DNA of 12,609 nt, from contig CALCTA010000044.1 in the NCBI GenBank assembly GCA_937893945.1, positions 1-12,609 of the forward strand, in the 5' to 3' direction. Positions 1-6,755 of the stretch are shown here, piece after piece. Under the pieces are notes generated by a model that saw only the letters and a program-made list of their open reading frames with translations, ran no database searches and was not told where the DNA came from. A program made the translations under genes and the position numbers. This DNA is from an uncultured Clostridia bacterium. GTDB lineage: Bacteria > Bacillota > Clostridia > Oscillospirales > CAG-272. The stretch's first letter is position 1. Each line of letters starts with the position of its first letter.

Positions 1-782
1 ACGGTAAGGACGCTGACGATACATACGGCCTCAGCATAAATCACGGTCTCCACGGCTGTCCTAACCCCCACGACGCTATTCCCTACGCTTGGGATCTTGA
101 GTTTGTTGTTACCAACAACGACGGCACACACTCCTTCAACATTGAGGGTAACGATAAGGCGGAAGAAGCTCTTACTAAGTTCAGAAAGCTCATTGATGCA
201 GAGGGCTCTCGTCAGAACGGTAGCGTTAACAACTTTGCAGCCGGACACTACGTATTCTGGACAGGTGCTATTTATCCGAACGAAGATGCTAATACTATGA
301 TACGTGAGATGGATGACAAAAACGGTCTCCTTCCTTGGCCTAAGTACAATGTTGAGCAGAAGAACTACGGCACGACCTCACAGGACTACCATACTCTTAT
401 GACGGTTCTCGATCATGAAGAGAGCACCGTACCCACCAACGGCTACGAGGTCTCCGCATACCTCCAGCTTGCATCAGAGAGTTCCTACACTGATGTTCGT
501 GGTTACTACTTCAATAGAATCATTAAGCCTAAGTACTTCGGTACTGACGACGCTGAGGGTACTGTATCCAACTCTATCGCGCTCTTCGATATCATCGTTG
601 ATAACATCGAGTTTGACTACTGGACCATCTATTCTCCTCAGCTCAACAACTTCGCTTGGCTGTGGAGAGATGCAGTTGGCACAGAAGATACTCTTGAATC
701 TACTTATTTGTCTAACGACCGCAAATACGAGCAGGCGATCCAAGAGACTGACGCTTGGCTTGGGCTTAACCCAAAGAAGTAA
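1..782 (+). CDS. Extracellular solute-binding protein of an ABC transporter, C-terminal part (5' end outside window)
   Basis: The frame is open from base 3 (first complete codon) to a TAA at 780-782, giving 259 residues of a longer protein whose start, and presumably lipoprotein signal, lie left of the window. The fragment is soluble and rich in Asn, Asp, Tyr and Trp. Stretches such as HYVFWTGAIYPNEDANTM, LLPWPKYN, a long helical region around NGYEVSAYLQLASES and the end ETDAWLGLNPKK look like the C-terminal lobe of family 1 (sugar-type) solute-binding proteins. Such a protein would bind an oligosaccharide or similar solute outside the cell and hand it to a permease. No permease or ATPase gene follows; the gene ends in a strong terminator 18 nt after the stop, so any partners are upstream and out of sight. 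Codon choice (AAC, TAC, AAG, GGT/GGC) looks like that of a well-expressed gene. Ligand unknown; the family call rests on overall character, not on a diagnostic motif. Confidence 0.68.
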   Translation, partial: GKDADDTYGLSINHGLHGCPNPHDAIPYAWDLEFVVTNNDGTHSFNIEGNDKAEEALTKFRKLIDAEGSRQNGSVNNFAAGHYVFWTGAIYPNEDANTMIREMDDKNGLLPWPKYNVEQKNYGTTSQDYHTLMTVLDHEESTVPTNGYEVSAYLQLASESSYTDVRGYYFNRIIKPKYFGTDDAEGTVSNSIALFDIIVDNIEFDYWTIYSPQLNNFAWLWRDAVGTEDTLESTYLSNDRKYEQAIQETDAWLGLNPKK

Positions 783-800
783 CTAAAATCTTAATCAGTC

Positions 801-833
801 AAAATGCCCACGGCAAAGCCGTGGGCATTTTTT
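801..833. terminator. Bidirectional intrinsic terminator between convergent genes
   Basis: A perfect 14-bp inverted repeat (801-814 with 818-831) has a 3-nt AAA loop and a GC-rich core. On the plus strand it runs into six T (828-833), a canonical terminator for the solute-binding-protein gene. On the minus strand the TAA of the cation-efflux gene (834-832) directly abuts the stem, and the stem ends in TTTT, so it can also stop the long minus-strand transcript. Confidence 0.9.
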
Positions 834-1998
834 ATTCTCTATCAACCGTTATCACCGCGAAGAAGTTGGGGTCAAGCTCGCTGATCTTTGAGCTTACCTC
901 GCGCTTTATCTCCTCGTTTCCCGTCTTTATCTCAAATGGAACGGTAACGTCAAAGATAAGATTTGAATGTGTATGTCCCTCAACAAAGCGGAAATCATGT
1001 ATCCCAAGGCGCGCGTCTATGCTCTTGACAAGTCCGAGCACCTGTGAGCGAAGCTCGTTGACACGCTCGTCGTCGGTAACTATAGGGTCCATGTGTATGG
1101 TAGTCCTTACCGAAAGCTCGGAGTAGAGTCTCTTTTCAAGGTTATCTATCGCATCGTGAATGTAAAAGACGTTCTCCGCGCCGTCCACCTCGGCGTGAAA
1201 TGAGGCTATGGTGTTTCCGGGGCCGTAGTTGTGTATCACCATATCGTGAATACCTAATACCTCGGGGTACTCGCCGACTATCTTCACCACGCTCTCAACG
1301 AGCTCAGGCTCGGGAGCTGAGCCAAGGATAGAATTTTTGGTCTCGTTGAGTATCCTCACGCCTGCTATCAGTATTATCACCGCCACAATAACTCCCATAT
1401 AAGCGTCTGTGTCAAAGCCGCTGAAATGGCTGATGATTGCAGAGACAAGCACCGCGAGAGTAGCGATAGCGTCAGAGAGACTGTCGGTCGCCGCCGCGCG
1501 AACTACGTCAGAGCTTATTCTCTTTGCCGCGCCCCTACCGAAGAAGAACAGCCAGAGCTTTATAAGCACCGACACGAGCAGAATGATAATTACGATAGGG
1601 CTATAGGTCGTCGGCTCGGGGGCAAATATCTTTGAGATAGAGTCGGTGAGCAGCTCAAAGCCGACGAGAAGCACGAGAAACGAAACTATCATCGACGCCA
1701 CGTACTCTATTCTCGCGTGTCCGAAGGGATGGTCGCGGTCGGCAGGCTTGCCCGATATCTTAAAGCTTATTAAGGACACGACCTGAGAGCCCGCATCAGA
1801 GAGGTTATTGAGCGCATCGGCGGTTATAGATATAGCTCCACTGATGATGCCCGCAAAAAGCTTTATAGCCGCAAGCAGCAGATTTGCAACTATTCCCACC
1901 GCCGAGACGGCACTTCCGCAGGCGCGCCTCGTGGCAGGGGCAGGCTTTTCTCCTTTATCATATCCCTTTACCAAAATTTTTAAAATAAGATCTGTCAT
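832..1998 (-). CDS. Cation diffusion facilitator (CDF) family divalent-metal efflux transporter, Mn-type signature
   Basis: The 388-residue membrane protein would export divalent metal ions from the cytoplasm by proton antiport. Hydrophobic helices lie at about 31-53, 58-80, 98-118, 133-153, 176-190 and 200-217, the six-helix CDF fold. TM2 carries NxxxD (N64, D68, in DALNNLSD) and TM5 carries DxxxD (D172, D176). The family loop motif HPFGHARIEY is at 90-99. The cytoplasmic domain (about 225-388) has IHDMVIHNYGPG (250-261) and IHMDP (301-305), and is longer than the usual ~80-residue ferredoxin-like domain. Asn/Asp in TM2 with two Asp in TM5 is the arrangement described for MntE-type Mn(II) exporters, whereas Zn exporters usually have His or Asp at the first position; Mn specificity is therefore inferred. 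A GGGAGA ribosome site (2004-2009) lies 5 nt before the ATG, and the upstream MBOAT gene ends 12 nt earlier. It is the last gene of the long minus-strand unit. Confidence 0.93.
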   Translation of the reverse strand: MTDLILKILVKGYDKGEKPAPATRRACGSAVSAVGIVANLLLAAIKLFAGIISGAISITADALNNLSDAGSQVVSLISFKISGKPADRDHPFGHARIEYVASMIVSFLVLLVGFELLTDSISKIFAPEPTTYSPIVIIILLVSVLIKLWLFFFGRGAAKRISSDVVRAAATDSLSDAIATLAVLVSAIISHFSGFDTDAYMGVIVAVIILIAGVRILNETKNSILGSAPEPELVESVVKIVGEYPEVLGIHDMVIHNYGPGNTIASFHAEVDGAENVFYIHDAIDNLEKRLYSELSVRTTIHMDPIVTDDERVNELRSQVLGLVKSIDARLGIHDFRFVEGHTHSNLIFDVTVPFEIKTGNEEIKREVSSKISELDPNFFAVITVDRE

Positions 1999-2010
1999 AG
2001 ATGTCTCCCA

Positions 2011-3366
2011 TCAAAATCTGAAATACAAGAACGGGTTATATCCCGAATTGACTATATAAGCAACCGAAAGCACGAATGCCGCCAAGGGCAATGCCACGTT
2101 GAGCGGTATGAAGGCTCTCGGTGTTTTTTGCTTTATAAGAAGATATATTCTCCGTGGCAGAGGAGTTGCGCCAAGCGTGAGAATAAGAATAAATACGGCG
2201 TTTCGCAATATCTCGTAAAGTATCAGAGAGGAGCAGACCTCGCTGCATCCGATACCAAAGAGGCGAAGGATATAAGCGCCGCCCTCGGCTATGCCGATAA
2301 GCGAGCCGTCGGACGCAAATATCACCCAACCGATAGCGATGAGCAGTAGCGAATAGCTCCTTTGCACAAGCTTCGGCGACCGAGCGAGCAGCTTACCTAA
2401 GAATGCTTTCTCTACTATAAGAATAAGCGCAAAATACAGTCCCCAGAGCAAGAAATTGAGTGAAAAGCCGTGCCAGAGCCCCGTCAGTGCCCAAGTAATC
2501 AAAAGATTTCTGTAGGTCTTGAGCTTTCCACGGCGATTTCCGCCGAGTGAGATATAAACGTACTCGCGGAAGAATGATGAAAGCGTGATATGCCACCGCC
2601 GCCAGAAGTCCGTGATACTCCTTGAGATATAAGGGTAATTGAAGTTTTCGGGAAAGGAAAATCCAAAAACCTTGCCAAGTCCTATCGCCATATCAGAATA
2701 TCCCGAAAAATCAAAATATATCTGCATAGCGAAGAAAAACACGCCCATATAAGCGTCGATAAATCCCTCTCGCAGAGCGAAAAACTCCCACATCGCGCCT
2801 GCCGTGTTCGCAAGAAGCACCTTTTTGGAAAGCCCCGCGCAAAACCTGCGAAATCCCTCTGCCACGGCAGTAATACCCTGCCGCCGCTCGCGAAGCTCTG
2901 CGTCTATGTCCGAGTATCTGACTATCGGACCTGCGACAAGCTGAGGATAGAGCGAGATATACGCGCCGAAATCCACTAAGCTATGATTTGCCGCCACACT
3001 CTCGCGATAGACGTCAATAACGTAGGAGAGCGCCTGAAAGGTATAAAAGGATATCCCTATCGGCAGTGAGGAGGGCGGCTGGAGCTTGAAATAGACGAGC
3101 TGACCGATATTGTATGCCACAGCAGTGGCGAGCACCCATCGCGACGCGCTTCTCTTCCCTCTCAGCCACTGCAATGTAAGAGCGAAGATATAGTTAAGGA
3201 CTATACTGCCAAGCATCACGGGAAGCGCACCTATCTCTCCAAACGCGTAAAAAAGCAGTCCGCTGATGAGCAGAGAAAGATTGCGCCACCGCCTTGGCAG
3301 ACAGAAGTAGCAAAGCAGACTAAGTGGCAAAAAGAGAAAAAGAAACTCAAGCGACGAAAACAGCAT
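2011..3366 (-). CDS. MBOAT family membrane-bound O-acyltransferase (AlgI-like)
   Basis: The 451-residue polytopic membrane protein starts with hydrophobic MLFSSLEFLFLFLPLSLL and has about ten further hydrophobic segments. AlgI/DltB-type landmarks are LPIGISFYTFQALSYVIDVY (101-120), FDFSGYSDMAIGLGKVFGF (219-237), FWRRWHITLSSFFREYVYI (254-272), LTGLWHG (294-300) with the expected catalytic His299, and the end SGYNPFLYFRF. MBOAT proteins of this group move acyl groups, often acetyl, across or at the membrane onto exported polysaccharide or teichoic acid. The loop before LPIGISF is short (FKLQPPSS, about 93-100). These transferases usually work with an exported SGNH/DHHW partner encoded beside them; none is seen here, as both neighbours are unrelated and the operon's only SGNH protein lacks a signal peptide. 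GAGGAGG (3372-3378) sits 5 nt before the ATG, and a 53-nt gap separates it from the preceding PLP-enzyme gene. Acceptor unknown. Confidence 0.93.
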   Translation of the reverse strand: MLFSSLEFLFLFLPLSLLCYFCLPRRWRNLSLLISGLLFYAFGEIGALPVMLGSIVLNYIFALTLQWLRGKRSASRWVLATAVAYNIGQLVYFKLQPPSSLPIGISFYTFQALSYVIDVYRESVAANHSLVDFGAYISLYPQLVAGPIVRYSDIDAELRERRQGITAVAEGFRRFCAGLSKKVLLANTAGAMWEFFALREGFIDAYMGVFFFAMQIYFDFSGYSDMAIGLGKVFGFSFPENFNYPYISRSITDFWRRWHITLSSFFREYVYISLGGNRRGKLKTYRNLLITWALTGLWHGFSLNFLLWGLYFALILIVEKAFLGKLLARSPKLVQRSYSLLLIAIGWVIFASDGSLIGIAEGGAYILRLFGIGCSEVCSSLILYEILRNAVFILILTLGATPLPRRIYLLIKQKTPRAFIPLNVALPLAAFVLSVAYIVNSGYNPFLYFRF

Positions 3367-3419
3367 ATTTTCCTCCTCGTCGGGATTATGTAGTTCTTTT
3401 TCTCTTTTCCTTTATTAAA

Positions 3420-4688
3420 TTAAACGCCCTTTATCTTAAGTGCTTCCTCAGCCGCGCTAAGCACGCCTATCTTGCCGCTCTCATAGGTAAGTCCGCCCTG
3501 AAGATAAGCGGTATAAGGCTCGCGGAGAGGTCCGTCGCAGGAAAGCTCTATAGACGAGCCCTGCGTAAACGCGCCTGCCGCCATAATCCCCTTGTCGGTG
3601 TATCCGGGCATCTCCCAAGGCTCGGGAGTTACGAAGGAATCTATAGGCGAGCCTGCCTGAATTCCTCTGCAAATAGCGCAAAGTCCCTCGGGAGAATGTG
3701 TGATCACCGACTGGATTATGTCGTATCTCTCCTCATCCCATTCAGGCTCAACGTCAAAGCCAAGTCCTCTCTTGCCGAAGATATAAGCCGCAAGATGCGC
3801 GGTCTTTATAGCCTCAGCGGTAGTGTGAGGGGCATAGAAAAGTCCCTTGTACATATTCTTGTTCTGACCGAGCGTAGCGCCCACCTCAAGTCCGCATCCG
3901 ACCGAGGTAAGACGGTAGGAAGCAAGCTCGACCGCCCTTGCGCTTCCCGCGATATATCCGCCACTCTCAGCCATTCCGCCACCGGGATTTTTGATAAGTG
4001 AGCCGATTATCATATCCGCGCCTACTGCCGTAGGCTCACGCGTTTCGGTAAACTCACCGTAGCAGTTATCGACTACGACGTAAGCATCAGGGCAAAGAGG
4101 ACGCACGAAGGAGATTATCTCGCCGATATCGTCAACGCTGAGCGTCTTGCGGTTAAGATAACCCTTGGAGCGCTGAATAAAGATGACCTTTACTCGCTCA
4201 CCCTCGGCTCTAAGCACTTCCGCTATTCTCTCACGGTCAAAGCTACCGTCAGCGAAAAGGTCAGCCTGTCTGTACTCTACCCCAAAATCACGGAGAGAGC
4301 CGTCGCCTGCCTTTCCTACGTTTCCTATGACCTCGTCAAGTGTGTCGTAGGGCTTGCCAGCGATAGAGAAAAGTATATCCCCCGGACGAAGCAGACCGAA
4401 AAGACCTATCGTCAGAGCGTGAGTGCCGTTGGCGATGCTGTGGCGCACGAATGCCGCCTCTGCTCCCATAACGTCTGCCCAGACCTTGTCAAGAACCTCT
4501 CGTCCACGGTCATCGTAGCCGTATCCGCTGGTAGCGGCAAAAAGCGGCTCGCTTACCCTATGCTCGCGAAAGGCATCCATTATTTTTTTGGTGTTTTCAA
4601 AGGATATCTCATCTACCCTTGCGAATATCGGCGCAAGAGCGGTCTCCGCCTCTCTTGCGAGCTCTAATATCTTATCTGAAAACCGCAT
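3420..4688 (-). CDS. Methionine gamma-lyase family PLP-dependent protein (former 'aluminum resistance protein', PF06838 type)
   Basis: A 422-residue fold-type I PLP enzyme. Visible are the N-terminal FAATSGYGYDDRGREVLDKV (50-69), the cofactor-side segment RHSIANGTHAL (82-92), the Asp that pairs with the pyridine nitrogen in VVVDNCYGEF (D207), the PLP-lysine segment SLIKNPGGGMAESGGYIAG (230-248, K233) and GCGLEVGATLG (264-274). This pattern is that of the YnbB-like family annotated as methionine gamma-lyase or aluminum-resistance protein, distinct from classical Cys/Met lyases. Its physiological substrate is poorly established; C-S lyase action on methionine- or cysteine-type substrates is only inferred. 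The ATG at 4688 is chosen because AGAGGA (4696-4701) lies exactly 7 nt upstream; an in-frame TTG seven codons earlier would overlap the peptidase gene and has no ribosome site. The upstream M42 stop is 4 nt away, so translation is probably coupled. Confidence 0.92.
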   Translation of the reverse strand: MRFSDKILELAREAETALAPIFARVDEISFENTKKIMDAFREHRVSEPLFAATSGYGYDDRGREVLDKVWADVMGAEAAFVRHSIANGTHALTIGLFGLLRPGDILFSIAGKPYDTLDEVIGNVGKAGDGSLRDFGVEYRQADLFADGSFDRERIAEVLRAEGERVKVIFIQRSKGYLNRKTLSVDDIGEIISFVRPLCPDAYVVVDNCYGEFTETREPTAVGADMIIGSLIKNPGGGMAESGGYIAGSARAVELASYRLTSVGCGLEVGATLGQNKNMYKGLFYAPHTTAEAIKTAHLAAYIFGKRGLGFDVEPEWDEERYDIIQSVITHSPEGLCAICRGIQAGSPIDSFVTPEPWEMPGYTDKGIMAAGAFTQGSSIELSCDGPLREPYTAYLQGGLTYESGKIGVLSAAEEALKIKGV

Positions 4689-4692
4689 TATC

Positions 4693-5697
4693 TTATCCTC
4701 TTGCAACAAGGTACTTTTCTATAAGCTTTACCGCCGCCTCTACGTCGCCCATATCACAGCACTCTACCGAGGTGTGTACGTTTCTTGTGGGGATAGAGAC
4801 CGCGCCTGCCTTACAGCCTGCGCCTGTCAACTGCATAGAAGAGGTGTCTGTGCCGCCAAATGCAAGTATTTCCTTCTGCACAGGTATTTTATTCTCTGTT
4901 GCTACACTCTGAAGCGCGCTTACTATCTCCTCGTGGCAGATGACCGATCTGTCCTTTATCTTGATAGCCGCACCCTTGCCGAGCGCGCAAGCCATAGGCT
5001 TTGAGCCGGGGCGATCGCCTGTAGAGGTTACGTCAACGCAGATAGCCTCGGTGGGAGCTATAGCGTAGGTCGCGGTGATACTTCCGCGGCATCCTACCTC
5101 CTCCTGAACCGAGAATACGAAATAGATATCGGCATCAAGCTCGGTATCCTTGAGACTTTCCGCTACCGCGAGAAGAACGAGACAACCAACTCTGTCGTCG
5201 ATAGGTCTGCCCGCAACTCTCTTGCCGTAAAGCTTGCAAAGAGAAGGCTCGCCTACGAAGCTGTCGCCAATTCTGACCTTGCGCTCTGCCTCCTTTTTCG
5301 TCGATGCGCCGATGTCGATATACATCTTATCCGCAACGATGTCAGCAGGAGCTACGCTCGCGTCGGGCGCTAAAAAGCCTGCCACGCCGTTTTCGGATAC
5401 CACCTTGGAATAAGCGCTGTTGGCAAAGCCTACGCCGCCTATCGCGCCTACGCGGATAAGTCCGTTATCCTCGATGAAGTTAACGAGATAGCCTATCTCA
5501 TCCATATGGGCGCAGAGCATTATGCGTTTCTCGCCCGTTCTACCCTTTTTGAGCGCGATAAGATTGCCGAGAGTATCGGTCCTTACCTCGTTTACAAAGG
5601 GCGCTATCTTCTTCTCAATAGCCGCTCTTACATTCTTTTCTCTTCCCGAAATGCCGGGAACTAAACAAAGCTCTTTAAGTGTTGTGTATAAATTCAT
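4693..5697 (-). CDS. M42 family metallo-aminopeptidase (paralogue 1 of 3)
   Basis: A 334-residue dinuclear metallopeptidase of the M42 (FrvX/PepA/TET) family, cytoplasmic, expected to remove N-terminal residues from peptides. All active-site positions are visible: H64 and D66 in CAHMDEIGY, bridging Asp D167 in RPIDDRVG, catalytic E199 and ligand E200 in VQEEVG, D222 in VDVTSTGD and H308 in RNVHTS. The region between about 72 and 160 matches the PDZ-like dimerisation domain inserted in M42 enzymes. PGISGRE (14-20) and TDTLGNLIA (40-48) are typical N-terminal family motifs. It follows the SGNH esterase gene after 23 nt with only a weak site (GGAAA, 5703-5707) before the ATG, so it may be translated less than its paralogues or depend on re-initiation. 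Substrate preference (acidic, hydrophobic or basic N-terminus) cannot be read from sequence. Glutamyl-aminopeptidase or endoglucanase labels sometimes attached to this family should not be carried over. Confidence 0.94.
   Translation of the reverse strand: MNLYTTLKELCLVPGISGREKNVRAAIEKKIAPFVNEVRTDTLGNLIALKKGRTGEKRIMLCAHMDEIGYLVNFIEDNGLIRVGAIGGVGFANSAYSKVVSENGVAGFLAPDASVAPADIVADKMYIDIGASTKKEAERKVRIGDSFVGEPSLCKLYGKRVAGRPIDDRVGCLVLLAVAESLKDTELDADIYFVFSVQEEVGCRGSITATYAIAPTEAICVDVTSTGDRPGSKPMACALGKGAAIKIKDRSVICHEEIVSALQSVATENKIPVQKEILAFGGTDTSSMQLTGAGCKAGAVSIPTRNVHTSVECCDMGDVEAAVKLIEKYLVARG
4696..4701 (-). promoter_or_regulatory. Shine-Dalgarno deciding the start of the PLP enzyme
   Basis: AGAGGA on the minus strand lies in the final codons of the M42 paralogue 1 gene, 7 nt before ATG 4688. 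It supports starting there rather than at the TTG at 4709, which would add seven residues (MLQEDKI). Confidence 0.7.
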
Positions 5698-5720
5698 AAT
5701 ATTTTCCGTTCCAAATTATT

Positions 5721-6755
5721 TTAAAGAATTTTTTTGATAACAGGCAGAAGGACCTCTGCCGCTGCCTTATGTCCGTTTAGGTCGGGATGCCATTGCGCTC
5801 CGCCCGTGTTCTTAGGAACTTCGCAGATATGGATGTCGGCATCCTTGCCACCAAGCTTATTGATAGCAGCCTCAATATTGCTGTAAAGGAATGTTCCTAC
5901 AAGTCCGTGTACCCAGATTATCGGCACGTCCTCGCCGTAACACTCTCTTACGAGCTTGATAAATTCCTCGGTCTTTACCTCTACCTCTTCGGGCTTGCAA
6001 AGCTCGGGATCTTTATCTTTGTTGATATAATAGTCGTTAGTACCGAGATTGATAACTATAACGTCAGGTATGCGTGTAGTGAAATCGTGATCGGTCTCCT
6101 TGTCTCTTGAATAGGATGCCTTGGTGTAGTAATCAAACAGCGGATCAAACCAGCTACCCGCAATACCTATACCGCTCTGTGATACGATAGAGTAGTCAGC
6201 CTCAAGAGCCTCTGCTATCATATACGCATATCCCTGAGTAGCGTCCTCCCAGATAGGCGTCTGGGGATCGGGACTTGAGTTGTCGCCGATGTTGCCCATT
6301 CCGCAGGTAAGACTGTCGCCTATAAATTCAACAAATAGGTCGTTGTCCTCGGGGGGATCGAGCATTATCCCCTCAAACGAGAGTCCCGTCATCTCGGTAA
6401 GAGTGTAGTTAGACTCGGTCTGAGTTACTACGCGTACGGTGTGTGCCTTGCTATCGTCAAATCTTGCGATCACGAGTTGGCTCTCTCCCGGCTCTGTCTC
6501 AAATCGCTTTTCCTGACGTATGCCATCAATATATACCGTAAAGTAAGTGGTGGTGCATCCCGGCTTTACGCCCGACGTAACGAGGTCAAGAGTTACGTCT
6601 CCGTTCGCCTTAATGCAAAACTCTATACCCGATGCGCTATGGTCGCAGACGATACCCGTCTCAAGCACGGTAGTCCTGCCGAGCCTTTTTACCTTCCCGT
6701 GTTCTGTGCTGAATTTCACGGTGCATGTTTCTCCAAAATATTTTTGCTGTTTCAT
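5721..6755 (-). CDS. Cytoplasmic SGNH/GDSL esterase with carbohydrate-esterase-2-like architecture
   Basis: 344 residues in two parts. An all-beta N-terminal domain (about 8-130, with YFTVYIDGIRQ at 71-81 and RVVTQTESNYTL at 108-119) resembles the jelly-roll module of CE2 acetyl-esterases. The SGNH hydrolase domain (about 140-344) has block I EFIGDSLTCGMGN with nucleophile S148, block II SQSGIGIAG (G195), block III INLGTNDYY (N240) and block V QWHPDLNGH with His323. The residue three before the His, normally the triad Asp, is Ala320; a Ser-His dyad has been reported in some CE2 enzymes. There is no signal peptide, although characterised CE2 enzymes are mostly secreted, so the substrate is probably an imported acetylated sugar or another small ester. 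The start ATG overlaps the stop of the preceding M42 gene by 4 nt (ATGA, 6752-6755), indicating coupled translation. The true substrate is unknown. Confidence 0.88.
   Translation of the reverse strand: MKQQKYFGETCTVKFSTEHGKVKRLGRTTVLETGIVCDHSASGIEFCIKANGDVTLDLVTSGVKPGCTTTYFTVYIDGIRQEKRFETEPGESQLVIARFDDSKAHTVRVVTQTESNYTLTEMTGLSFEGIMLDPPEDNDLFVEFIGDSLTCGMGNIGDNSSPDPQTPIWEDATQGYAYMIAEALEADYSIVSQSGIGIAGSWFDPLFDYYTKASYSRDKETDHDFTTRIPDVIVINLGTNDYYINKDKDPELCKPEEVEVKTEEFIKLVRECYGEDVPIIWVHGLVGTFLYSNIEAAINKLGGKDADIHICEVPKNTGGAQWHPDLNGHKAAAEVLLPVIKKIL

Noticed and set aside
3367..3419. Internal promoter or terminator in the 53-nt gap before the MBOAT gene
   Set aside because: The gap is purine-rich on the coding strand with no hairpin and only a weak -10-like CATAAT lacking a matching -35; not enough to call.
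3324..4001. Plus-strand open frame of 225 codons opposite the MBOAT start and the PLP enzyme
   Set aside because: It is antisense to two well-supported genes, has no ribosome site, is Arg/Ser/Ala-rich without family features, and is explained by the codon bias of the genes on the other strand.
4689..4709. TTG start at 4709 for the PLP enzyme
   Set aside because: It would overlap the upstream gene by 17 nt without a ribosome site, whereas ATG 4688 has AGAGGA at ideal spacing.
4588..5004. Plus-strand open frames (138 and 97 codons) opposite M42 paralogue 1
   Set aside because: Cys/Tyr/Arg-rich antisense readings with no domain pattern; the minus strand has a complete M42 gene with all catalytic residues.
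5721..6755. SGNH esterase as the exported partner of the MBOAT acyltransferase
   Set aside because: It lacks a signal peptide or membrane anchor, has CE2-like rather than DHHW/AlgJ architecture, and is two genes away from the MBOAT gene.
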